23,957 nucleotides of DNA, taken from contig NW_003123419.1 in NCBI RefSeq assembly GCF_000003605.2, positions 8,557 through 32,513 on the forward strand, in the 5' to 3' direction. The notes under the pieces were generated by a model that was not told the origin of the DNA, made no database searches, and saw only the letters and a list, made by a program, of their open reading frames with translations. The stretch comes from Saccoglossus kowalevskii (taxonomy: Eukaryota; Hemichordata; Enteropneusta; Harrimaniidae). The translations under genes and the position numbers were made by a program. Below are positions 14,586-23,957 of this stretch, piece after piece; positions within the stretch are counted from its first letter, which is position 1, and every line of letters starts with the position of its first letter.

Positions 14586-17474
14586 CTACAAGAAACCTTC
14601 AAGAAAAAGTCATTATTGATCTTTTTTTAATTTTTTTGTGCATGTAATTCTGTTATATGCCACCTGGCCTGTGTATTCCTGTATTCACTGAATCATTGGG
14701 CAAAAAATGTTTCTAGTCAACTTTTTTTATGATTTTTGTTTTAAATAGATTAAATAAAATTACATTTCTTATTTTTTTCTGCTCATTCATTCAATTTGTG
14801 TTAAAAATGTACAAACTGGTTGTTTAGCTTGAAGCCTTTATGGATAGTCCAAATCTGTTTTTCATTTCTAATTTATTCTATTTTTTTTTTAAATATATTA
14901 AAACCATATTGCATATACTAAAAGATATTTATGTGGATTTACTTTTGATTAAAGGCATAACATTGGGGCCATAGGCCACTACTGTTATTGTCTATCATTG
15001 TTGCTGCAAGAGTGGCTTCTGTATGTCTCAAATAAAAAAAACATGCTACAATTGTTTATTTAGGCGATTTATAAACAATGATAATTTACATTTGAAAAAA
15101 AAGAAGACTGAAATTTCAATAATCCTGTGTGACATCCAAAAAGTGTTAATTATTCAGTTCTATGACCAATTCTGTCTTTTTTCTTCTCCTGATTCTCTTT
15201 TTACCTCCATGTCCTGATAGAACTCATTTTACACCACAATTTCAACATAGTTACATTTTCCATATGTTCATGAATGCTACGGTGTGTATAGATCACCATG
15301 CTTCAGTCCCTGATAAATAATAAGAATTGGTGAAATAACAGAAGAAACTATGTGATTCTCATTAATTAGTAGCTAATCTACAAGCATCTGAGGGAATTAC
15401 CTAAAATGCTCATTATATAGAGCACTTGTGTGTTTAACTTTTAACTAATCCAAAAAAAATATAGAGAATTTCAAATAATATGCAAAATGTTGTATCACTA
15501 ATTTTGATGGAAACAATTATGTCAACTAAGGGAGTAATGCCAAAAATTATTTGTGAATTGTTTTTATTGGATGAGCTGTGAAGTCACAATTAATTATCTT
15601 CATTTTAACGTTTTTTTCTGTCGTTGTACACTATGGACTCATATTATTAATTCAATGAATTCCACATCTAACCAATTTAACCTTTGCAGATTTACACATT
15701 ACATGTATATTGTTTCCATGGCAATGCATCTAGTAAAATGTTAAGTGGAGGAAGCTTTTTTTTTTCAGGTGATAAATAAGTAGTATTGTACAAGGAGATT
15801 GTAGTCATGTGATACTGTCGTTGTCAACTGAAAGGTCACTTTTGATTGGTCTCTTCAAAATATGTATTTGCTGATATTTCTAATTTAATAACATTCATAA
15901 ATTGCAAAGGACCGCTGCTGACACAGGATTATGATATTATGTCGTTTCAGTGAACAAGCATCTAGGAATTATTATTAATATCTAGACTAAAATAATTAAT
16001 TAAAATAATTAGAAGTCGCTATAGGTTAAGAGACAGGTTATTATTTTATAATTTTTTTTTTTAATATTTTATATTCGACATTGAATGTCACTGTTGTCTT
16101 TCCTGACTTTATTTTTTTTATGTGAAATTTGCAAGTGCAAGTGCTGAAATATTGTGCCTTTCACCACAGAGACAATATTCCTGTAAGGTTTGATTTTCGA
16201 AATTTTGTATGTACAATTACTTGTAACTTACTTAGACCTTATTGATCATGTGCTACATTTGTATTTATATAATATAATGAAGTCAATCAACCATGCATAT
16301 TAATTAATTAATTAATAAATTAAGTCTCTCATCATTTGAAAATAAAAACTGTTGATTTGTTTTTGTAAGCAATGCCTTATCGATGAACAATGTATTTGTA
16401 AAAATAAATTAGGATCAAAAACGGGAAAAAAAAAATGAAAAAAATAGATACATGCACTGGACACTTATTTATTTATAGACTGGAAATTGCTCAATAATAT
16501 TGCACTTTGGCATTACGTATCAGTCATACATAGAAGGGATCCAATATCACGGCTAATAATTTTACATATATATTTAATAACATGGTCTAATGAAGTCTGA
16601 GAGGTGTCTCATATCTTTGAATTTTTGTCTTCACACTTAATCATCATAATTATTTCATTTATTTGTTAAATCAATAAATATTAGAGTAGTTTGAGTTAAT
16701 TAGTAATCTAGATTTGTAATTTTATTTAAATTGTGTCTCGTTCAATACTTTAATGATGAATACTGTGCTGTAAATATGGATTGATTATCCATTTAGAGCA
16801 GGAAATTCAGACACTCCAATTCAACTGTTATTATAGTGACATTTCCACTTATTTACAGATATCTACTTAAAAAATGAAAAACCTGCTATAATCTATTCTT
16901 TTAAACAGACCTTTCTGGAATATACAAGTCCCTGAAGAGTTTATACCTAGTGATACATACTAGAACGAATTTGTGCCAACAAACTTTGGCAATGTGTTTA
17001 TTTTACCTGTTTTTTGTTGAATTGCAGTCTGTGGACATCGTTGTATACTCACATCCTTACTAAAATGAATTTAGAAAATACTTTTTGACATAGTAAACAA
17101 ATCCCTAACAGAATCAATACAATAAGTCAAAATAGAAAAAAAAAGCATGGTGATTTTAGGATCTAAATACACAGGATGTACACACAAAATCCTAATCCTA
17201 ACACAAATACTACACCTTCCTTATCAATACCTTTCATAAAAATCACTAACTGCATAATTTAGCACATCACATCTCTTCTCAGGTAAATGAATCTTTTACT
17301 TTATGTTCTACCATAAATGTATATTTGTATGCGTTTACAGTGCCCCTAATTGGTTGAAATTATGAGGCAATTAATGTGTGTAATGCAATTATGGTTTCAT
17401 TCTCGGGTACTTGTTGGTTTTGTTGATTAAATTGTGTGGTCACTGCAGTATACTGATTGTTTGCTTCTTGCCTG
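14586..17474. other. AT-rich non-coding stretch
   Basis: Nearly 3 kb with many homopolymer runs and a short TAAT microsatellite near 16301-16322. Open frames at 15023-15217 and 15553-15744 are low complexity and have no splice support. Several AG-ending pyrimidine tracts occur (for example at 15755-15764 and 17015-17026), but stops follow in all frames. No gene is supported. Confidence 0.55.
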
Positions 17475-17849
17475 ATACATATAGTAATTTATTGAATATT
17501 AATTTGTATTATAACTTGAGTTCCAATATAAAAGAGTTAAACTTTCTCCTCATGACTGGACAAACTGAATTCTTGACTCCTAAATCATATATGCCTGAAG
17601 AAGTCTAATATTCAAATGATAGAGATATGTTGCGATATAAATTATGATTACCCGTACTTCATATATAGATCTATACAAATCATAATTTACTGAAAATTAA
17701 TTTGTATTGTAATTTTTATTCCAATATAGAGGGGGTTAAACTTTCTCCTCATGACTAGACAATCTTAATTCTAGACCATTAACCATATATGCCTAAAGAA
17801 GTCTAATATTCAAACGATAGAGATATGTTGCGATATAAATTATGATTAC
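17475..17849. repeat. Tandem duplication, ~177-bp copies, 198-bp offset
   Basis: The segment at 17475-17651 recurs at 17673-17849. Shared blocks are ATTAATTTGTATT, GTTAAACTTTCTCCTCATGA, CATATATGCCT, GAAGTCTAATATTCAAA and GATAGAGATATGTTGCGATA, all at an exact 198-bp offset. The 3' halves are more alike than the 5' halves. The open frame 17411-17608 reads through copy one and is not kept in copy two. Confidence 0.85.
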
Positions 17850-18141
17850 TGCATATGTAAATCTAATCTCCACTGTTTAAGTGAATAATATCACCACTAA
17901 TTTATGAGGTAAGGGTATAGAACTTTGATATCTGTGTAGAATGTTATGTGATACCATTCTGTGTGTATGTCAATTGAACACATTTATTTGGTTTTATTGC
18001 GTAAACTGAAATGAATAAATTTATCATCATAGTTAATAACTCAAAACATATGTGATTGAGTAAGAACACTAGCAAAACATTCTAAGATGAACACTAAGCA
18101 ATTATTTCACACACTCGCCTACAGTATTTGCTCTATCAGTA
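17850..18141. other. AT-rich non-coding spacer
   Basis: Nothing recognisable lies between the duplication and the MITE. Confidence 0.5.
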
Positions 18142-18463
18142 CAGGGTCCATAGCGTTGGGAAAATCTTTTGAAAGTCTTTGGATTTTTTGAGGTCTGGAA
18201 AGTATTTGAGTTGTCTTTAAATTGCAGGAAAAATAAAAAAAAATCATTGACAAGTCTTTAAATTTTTTCTTAGTTAATTCATTTTAGAAAGGCCTGTTTT
18301 CTCCAGGGAACTACCATATCCTCAGAACTTTGATGAGTTTTGGTGATGATTTTGGCCCGAATTAGGGTCAAAATGTCTTGGGGGGGGGGGGAGTGCAAGA
18401 AAGTTTGGGAAAAGGTCTTGAAAAGTCTTGGAAATCATTCGGCTCTATGTGCTATGGATCTTG
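18142..18463. mobile_element. Non-autonomous hAT-like MITE
   Basis: A 322-bp element whose ends are CAGGGTCCATAGC on the left and GCTATGGATCTTG on the right. These pair as a 13-bp terminal inverted repeat with two mismatches. Just inside both ends are runs of the AAAGTCTTTGG / AAAAGTCTTGGAAA kind, typical of a hAT-like repeat family common in aquatic animal genomes. It encodes no protein. It contains a G12 run at 18380-18391. An 8-bp target duplication is not clear (TATCAGTA against TAATAGAG); TA flanks both ends. Confidence 0.6.
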
Positions 18464-18465
18464 TA

Positions 18466-18530
18466 ATAGAGCATATATAAACTAAAAATTGCATTGGATA
18501 GAGCATATATAAACTAAAAATTGCATTGGA
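18466..18530. repeat. Perfect 32-bp tandem duplication
   Basis: The 32-bp unit beginning ATAGAGCATATATAAAC and ending in GCATTGG occurs twice head to tail, at 18466 and 18498. It abuts the right end of the MITE, so it may be a scar of slippage or repair there. Confidence 0.9.
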
Positions 18531-20484
18531 TGTATATATTGTACTCAATCATTAAAATATTTTGACCATAGAAAAAAAATTTAAACTACTAATAAGGCGA
18601 ATATTTTATTTGCGTTAGCATTATTTCTAGAAATGTTATTTGTTGTGTGCAATTTTATAATTTTGCAAATTCACGTGATACTTCTTCAATTCGCTTGAGA
18701 TCTTGATTGCATATCACATCACTTACATACACTCATCTTACAAATCCTTGAAATCACCTGCCGCTAACTTGCTAGGGGATCATACTGCTTTACTGTATTG
18801 ATCTGAAATAGGAAACCACTGAACATGTATATCCCATTAATAGTAGTTTTATTTTGACCAAACATAACATCTTGGGATATTTACAGCAAACTCCACTCAT
18901 TTTTTTAGTTAAGGCTTTCAGCAATTCATTGTATTTGGGTTCAGCTGCTTACCTACCTTTTTTATTATTTTTATTATGTCATATTCCTTTGCAAACTGAG
19001 TATCATGCATTATGTGTTTTTTTTCTTTTCATTTTGTATATTTTATTTTTACTCTATTTTTCATCATTTTTTTTTCATTACATCATTTTTTTGTAATCAT
19101 ATACCAACATTTGTACATTTGGATGTGGTTTTCTTCTCATGTCATTTGTAAACAAGTTTTTATACTCTAAAATTGCTAAAATCAAGTTTGGCAATATTAT
19201 AAGCAAATTTTGCATTAAATTATTGCAAGAAAATATTGTTGCAGATCTTAAATTTCCCAAAAGCTGATTATTTCTATACTACCTGGTATTAATTCAAACA
19301 AGCATAATTATGGCTTTTATATGTAGTTATTATAGATAATGTCCCCATCATTGACATCTGTTCACTATGTCTATTATAGTACATGTACAAATAAAGCGGA
19401 AGTAATTAACACTGAATTAAATATAAATACACTTCTGAACCTTTCGAGTTGTACTTAAAGGGGAATCTTTCAAGCCCAGGATTGCACCAAAGAATCATAG
19501 AACACTATAATTGTTTATCTTGTTTACAAAGTTAATCTATCTTTTGTTATCCATTGTAATTTTAATCCAGAAAGTAAATTTGTTGTGATATTAGGCTTAA
19601 CTGGAAGTGCCAAACAAGCAATTCTTCACATGGCTGATGTTTACAAGCAAATATCTCTTTGTTTTCTTTATCATCTATAAGCTCTCAGTTTCCAAAGTTG
19701 ATGATGATGTTTCTCTCTAAATCTGGAATTCCTCTAATATTGTCCATACTTTAGGTATCACACTACTATGGCGACAGCAAAATAAACACTTACAATGTAA
19801 TATTTACTTATTTATAATTACAATAATTATAAACTATTTTTACCTAGAATTTTTTATTTTATTTTGAGAACTATTTATTTATTTATTCTTCTTGTATTTG
19901 AAAAGTTAAATTAATTTTAAATATTTACTAATAAATGTATGTAAATAAAATGTATGTCAACTAGATCCACTTTGAAATAGTACATGTATGTATTTGTGTC
20001 AAATGTATTCTTATATTTGTAAGAAGTGTAGAGTAGGGGCTTATGTTGACAGTTAAATACATATTCAACGGATAAGTATGGAAATATTGATAATAAAAGA
20101 TTAAAAACATGATATAATGTATTTTAAAATAATAAGGTATGTTGATTTGTGGATTTAAAACTAATCAGAATGAATTCATAACACATCTTTTTTTTTGCTT
20201 ACTGCATTATACATATGAATTTACTTATTTGTAAATTACTTTAAATGTTACTATGTATATATTTATTGCTGTTTAATACATATTGGAGTTTTGATGTAAA
20301 CAGTTTAATTGACAATTATGATTACAAGATTTCCTATGTGAGAGGCCTGGTATTGATCTGTTTAGTACAAGGTCACAACAAATCTGATATATTGAGGTCA
20401 CATATGCATGACATATTTGGAAACATCTAGTATAATCCTCCAATAATAACATATCACTTGCATTATACTATTCTTAATAATACT
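18531..20484. other. AT-rich non-coding stretch
   Basis: About 2 kb without a supported gene. Poly-T-rich tracts at 18900-19090 produce meaningless hydrophobic frames. A short open stretch at about 19594-19680 was considered and rejected. Confidence 0.5.
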
Positions 20485-21020
20485 TACCGTATTTTCTCTA
20501 TTAAAAGAGTATCTCCAATTAAAGTGCATGTAAACCAGCAGTTGCATTTATATTAATAAATAATGGATAATAAAATACTTTTAAATTATTAAATCATATC
20601 CTGAGTCAGAGTCTAGATAAAAATAATAAAGTTTGAGCTAAAAAAAAGCAAAAATAATAGATAACTGGAGAAATAAAAGAGAGAATGTAGGCAGCTGGTA
20701 AATTTGTTTTAAGGCTAGCGGTATCACTTCAAGATCATTAAAAATGTGATCTAATTGTTTTGTCCATAATTACACCTTTTGTCTTTTACATGCTATAGTA
20801 ATAAAGCAAATACAGTACATTTATACAAGTAAGTGGTTTACGCAATGTAACAATCACATATAATGTAAGTTTAATTGAATATACTATATTATTATATATC
20901 TGTCACCGTAACGCCATAAGTTACAGCTTGTCGTAATTTTGAGGGGTATTTTCATTCTACCTTATAAGGAAATGCAAATTGCAAATATGTAATGATTATG
21001 TGTGTAAGCGTCCTCTAATA
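20485..21020. mobile_element. Possible decayed TIR element remnant
   Basis: TTACCGTATTTTCTC at 20485 followed by TTAAAAGAGTATCTCC resembles the start of a widespread repeat type beginning ACCGTATTT. GTAAGCGTCCTCTAATAAA near 21005 could derive from the other end. The pairing is not demonstrable by eye, and no coding sequence lies between. Confidence 0.25.
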
Positions 21021-21188
21021 AAAACAAAACAATTATGGCTACCACCAGGATTTGGCCGTACTCCACACAAAGAAATTTCCTGATTCTATTCTAAACTTTT
21101 TGGATTTTGGCATTTTCATAATGTATCCTTGCAAGGAAAAGATGAATAATAATATGGTTATTACGAGGATACCTCAAAGTATGCACTC

Positions 21189-21321
21189 AGACAGTACGCT
21201 GTCGCATCGACCCGACACGCAGCTGTACTGTCTTCATATTATACAGTAAAGTTACATGTGTACATGTAAACCAACTCTGATATTGATTGTATATTTATCA
21301 TACATTGTATATACAATCAAT
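21189..21321. repeat. Cluster of three hairpin-forming inverted repeats
   Basis: Three perfect inverted repeats lie within 133 bp. AGACAGTAC (21189-21197) pairs with GTACTGTCT (21225-21233). TTACATGT-GT-ACATGTAA spans 21252-21269. ATTGATTGTATA (21282-21293) pairs with TATACAATCAAT (21310-21321). No tRNA or other RNA fold is recognised. The first hairpin lies in an unusually CG-containing patch. Confidence 0.75.
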
Positions 21322-21529
21322 GATTATCTGAATATATGTGGTCTCTACTGTTATGTATTTATTGTTTTTTGGAAGTAGTTCTTGCAAATATTTATTTTTA
21401 TTGGGAGTGATATTTTACTGCAGCTGCCAGGCCATTTGTTGTTAAATAATTTTAGTGTTTGGCATGAAATGATAATTTGACAGTTATATTTTCACTGCTT
21501 TCAGTTTTTATGGTTTTATGATACAAATG

Positions 21530-21765
21530 TATAAATGTTCCCTGTGACTTCTTGTCTAAAATGCATCAGTGAAATGTTCACAGTGGCTTCATGTCTTGAG
21601 GTCTTTAGTAAAATGTTCACTGTGACTTCCTGTCTTAAAATGCATCAGTGAAATGTTCACAGTGACTTCATGCCCTAAGGTCTTTATTGAAATGTTCATT
21701 GTGACTGCCTGACTTAAGGTCCCCAGTGAAATGTTTACTACCGTAGTTCCTGTCCTCAGTTTCCT
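21530..21765. repeat. 40/80-bp tandem repeat
   Basis: AAATGTTCMCWGTGACTTCNTG followed by TCTTAAGG- or TAAAATGCATC-type sequence repeats about every 40 bp. Alternate units match better, giving an 80-bp dimer: ATGCATCAGTGAAATGTTCA occurs twice and GGTCTTTAGTAAAATGTTCA-like sequence twice. About five to six units are present. The minus-strand frame at 21589-21792 is a product of the repeat. Confidence 0.8.
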
Positions 21766-21995
21766 ATAGACATGGATCTCATGGTTGTTCATTTATGTAC
21801 TTATCAATAGTGATACTTATTCTATTCTGTAGAGATGTTTTGCCATACTTTGTGGCTGGCTCAGAATTAACCCTATCCTAAGGTACACAGTCTACTAATT
21901 CTTGTCCTATATTTTCCAAAATATGTACTGTATTTATTCTATTAGTAGTGCTTGTGCTTATGCAAATTATAGAGATGTTTCTATGGTTTAAATTA

Positions 21996-23110
21996 GTCAT
22001 ACGGTATTTATCCGGGTATAAGCCCAGGGTCTTGAACATGGAAAATTGCCAAAAAGAAGGGGTGGGCGTTTGCCAGGAGATCCCCGGCAAAAAAACATGA
22101 AAATTCGCGAAAATTGACAACACGCAGATCGAACTGCGGCAGGGAATAGAACGGCAAATCACAGTATCTCTATCACTGCGGGCAAATGAAAACATGCAAC
22201 GGAAATAAATGAACAATATGCAGCATTAGAAGTATAACAAAAAATAATTTATTGCTTATAATGTGGCAAATAAACCAGAAATAATAAAAAAAACGACAGT
22301 GAAGAATGGTTTGAATTAGGATTTTCCCGCCAACAAACACGCCCAACTTGAATACGCGTGAACTCAAAATGAATTAAAATGTCAGGGGTTAAACTGCGTA
22401 AAATGATTTCCGGTCTCGACAAATTACGAATCAACCGGCATACAAGATCAATAATAATTTACAAATTTACACAGTAAAAATTCATAGCTGTTTGAAAAAA
22501 CTTCTCAGATCTTTATTTGTACGTTCATTGCCATCTTCGTCAAACTCAAAACCCTCAAATGTCCAAGTCGGCGTCACTGTAGCCGTTTAACAAAATCCCT
22601 ACAACTTATTCCTGAAGTTCGTCGATATTGTCTCACACAATTTGGACTTAACACTTTTAATCCACGGATTTCGCAGTCTGTCAGTTTGGCTCTTTTAATT
22701 CACGTCTAATCAGAATAAAGAGAACAAGAAAAATTGGGCCGCGGCAAACGACTCGCACGATGTTTTTGTTTACAGTCTAGCAATCATCTTTGACCTTTAT
22801 GCATCTGCTTTACCGATTGGCTAAGAATGACATCACTACTAGTATTTCATCATGAAGGTCAAATCATGACATTGCTTTCTTATCAGACTCGAGTCGACAC
22901 TTATTAATCACGGTGAAATTTTTATAAGTATCATGACAGACTTCAAGAAAGTCAACAGTTAACGAATAGAAAATAGTTTTTTTTGTTTTGTGTAGAAAAA
23001 GACCCCCTGGGCGTGTGCCCGGATATGACCTCAACTTCTTTATTGTGTCAAAAGTGGGGGGTGGGCGTTTGTCCAGGCATGGGCTCTTACCCGGATAAGT
23101 ACGGTATGAC
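21996..23110. mobile_element. 1.1-kb non-autonomous DNA transposon with 30-bp TIRs
   Basis: The left end, 21996-22025, begins GTCATACGGTATTTATCCGG. The right end, 23081-23110, read on the minus strand, begins GTCATACCGTACTTATCCGG. Twenty-six of 30 bases match. Both ends also carry GGTGGGCGTTTG just inside, at about 22061 and 23060, but in the same orientation. The interior is unlike its surroundings in having CG-rich patches and has no transposase frame; open frames at 21878-22434 and 22864-23180 are unrecognised. No target-site duplication is obvious (AAATTA on the left, AAATGT on the right). It sits in the presumed intron just upstream of the GCFC exon. Confidence 0.75.
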
Positions 23111-23210
23111 AAATGTTCTGATGAGATTGCTCAATAAAAATGACAAAGTTGTGCACATAGGGACTCGGAATGTTATGTGATGAGTTGTGGCATTGTGATT
23201 TTATTTTCAG

Positions 23211-23663
23211 AAAGCCTGTTAGCGTCGTCTTATAGCCTGTTTGAAGATGTGGTTGAAGAGTTTTCTACGTTTGAGGGTATCAAGCCTCATTTTGAAAAAT
23301 GGAAGCACCAGTACTCGGATAGCTATAAAGAAGCTTACATATCTCTGTGTCTACCCAAGTTGTTTTCTCCTTTTATAAGGTTGCAGTTGTTGAATTGGAA
23401 CCCCCTTGAGGTCAGTAGGCACTACATGATTATGCCAGTTTGTAGTATTTTCTGTTGCAAATGTTTATATACAGGTGACCACAGAACTGATTTTGTGTTA
23501 CTTTTTTTTCTAAAGCCACATTGTGTTGATATTGAAGAGATGAGATGGTTTGAATCACTGATTTTTTATGGATTCAGAGAGTATGATGGTATTGATAAAG
23601 AAGACCTTGATAACAAGCTCATGCCAAGTCTTGTAGAAAAAGTCATTCTTCCAAAATTAACTT
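23211..23663 (+). CDS. PAXBP1: PAXBP1/GCFC-domain protein, two internal exons
   Basis: Exon one is 23211-23410 (TTTTCAG acceptor, GTCAGT donor). It starts two bases into a codon and encodes SLLASS, SLFEDVVEEFSTFEGI, FEKWKHQYSDSYKEAYISLC, LPKLFSPFIRLQLLNWNPLE. Exon two is 23516-23663 (CTAAAG acceptor, GTAAGT donor, ending in phase 1) and encodes EEMRWFESLIFYG and LVEKVILPKLT. These are hallmark blocks of the GCFC domain. WFESL-FYG and VEKVILPKLT favour PAXBP1 (GCFC1) over GCFC2. Family members are nuclear and are linked to spliceosome-related complexes; vertebrate PAXBP1 also bridges Pax3/7 to histone methyltransferase. Both exons are intact, with a 105-bp intron. The C-terminal exons lie beyond the window. 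The N-terminal half (several hundred residues) should be upstream but is not found. Confidence 0.88.
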
Positions 23664-23823
23664 GTAAGTATATGATCAGTGTTTTGAAGTGTGTGTGTGT
23701 ATGCGTCGTTGAAAATAGTGATTTTTCATCATACTGTTTAATTGAGTAAGTGATTTATATTTCAAGCCAAGATACGGAATTATGAAAGTTTTAGAATCAT
23801 GACCTGTGATGTGTTGTTCATTC
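23664..23823 (+). other. Intron after the second GCFC exon
   Basis: Starts with a consensus GTAAGT donor and includes a short TG run at 23687-23702. It leads into the tandem repeat at the window edge. Confidence 0.7.
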
Positions 23824-23957
23824 TGGTAACTTTTCACCCATGAAGGTCACACATCCTGGTACTTTTATAAGCCAGTGATGGATGTACATCCTGGTAACTT
23901 GCCCATGAAGGTCACACATCTTGGTACTTTTATAAGCTAGTGAAGGTTATACATCCT
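23824..23957. repeat. 68-bp tandem repeat, cut by the window edge
   Basis: TGGTAACTT, CCATGAAGGTCACACATC, TGGTACTTTTATAAGC and GTGA-GG-T-TACATCCT occur twice in order, at 23824 and 23892, and a third unit begins at the last bases. Each unit is itself two related halves of about 33 bp (TGGTAACTT and TGGTACTTTT). The array lies inside the GCFC gene intron and continues past the window. Confidence 0.8.

Noticed and set aside
16169-16181. 13-bp microexon between CACAG and GTAAGG
   Set aside because: Chance pairing of acceptor and donor; no protein context supports it.
16301-16322. TAAT microsatellite as a meaningful regulatory site
   Set aside because: Too short and expected in such AT-rich DNA.
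19594-19680. Short plus-strand exon candidate reading LTGSAKQAILHMADVYKQI
   Set aside because: It follows an AG, but there is no good pyrimidine tract or donor before the stop, and no family match.
21589-21792. Minus-strand 67-residue frame with repeats
   Set aside because: Generated by the 40/80-bp tandem repeat.
21878-22434. Minus-strand open frames as a transposase
   Set aside because: They overlap in different frames, are short and lack any transposase motif that I can see, so the element is treated as non-autonomous.

Overview
The window is AT-rich animal DNA. It has short, well-conserved exons, introns of about 0.6 to 1.5 kb with canonical GT-AG borders, and many tandem repeats and decayed non-autonomous transposons. 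The genes are typical of a bilaterian invertebrate: a DUF4139/F37C4.5-like protein (a family I know from invertebrates and microbes rather than vertebrates), TRAPPC3, a SAM-domain first exon, and a GCFC-domain (PAXBP1-like) gene. A marine invertebrate such as a mollusc is my guess, but nothing here fixes the phylum.

Layout. (1) 1-1375, plus strand: the last two coding exons of a DUF4139 protein. (2) 1376-8603: a roughly 7 kb spacer between convergent genes. It holds three unrelated tandem arrays: a 60-bp family that passes into a 53-bp family (about 1535-2880), a 20-bp minisatellite (3081-3480) and a 71-bp satellite (4203-5050). (3) 8604-13236, minus strand: a complete five-exon TRAPPC3 gene encoding 180 residues, which is the usual length. 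(4) 13237-13539: a compact 303-bp space between divergent genes, probably a shared promoter. (5) 13540-13597, plus strand: the first coding exon of a SAM-domain protein, perhaps CNK-like. (6) 13598-23210: almost 10 kb with little coding content. It contains one isolated minus-strand exon candidate, a hAT-like MITE, a 198-bp-period duplication, a cluster of hairpins, a 40/80-bp repeat and a 1.1-kb element with 30-bp terminal inverted repeats. (7) 23211-23663, plus strand: two adjacent GCFC-domain exons of a PAXBP1-like gene, then a tandem repeat that runs off the window edge.

The recognisable genes are housekeeping functions (vesicle tethering, possible Ras/MAPK scaffolding, splicing-related GCFC protein) and do not form a pathway. 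I found no convincing new biological system. The points most worth checking are the missing 5' half of the GCFC gene between 13.6 and 23.2 kb, the isolated exon at 14469-14585, and the 20-bp array in which CCAAT boxes recur in both orientations. Exon boundaries were assigned by eye from reading frame, splice sites and remembered family sequence; no alignment was run.
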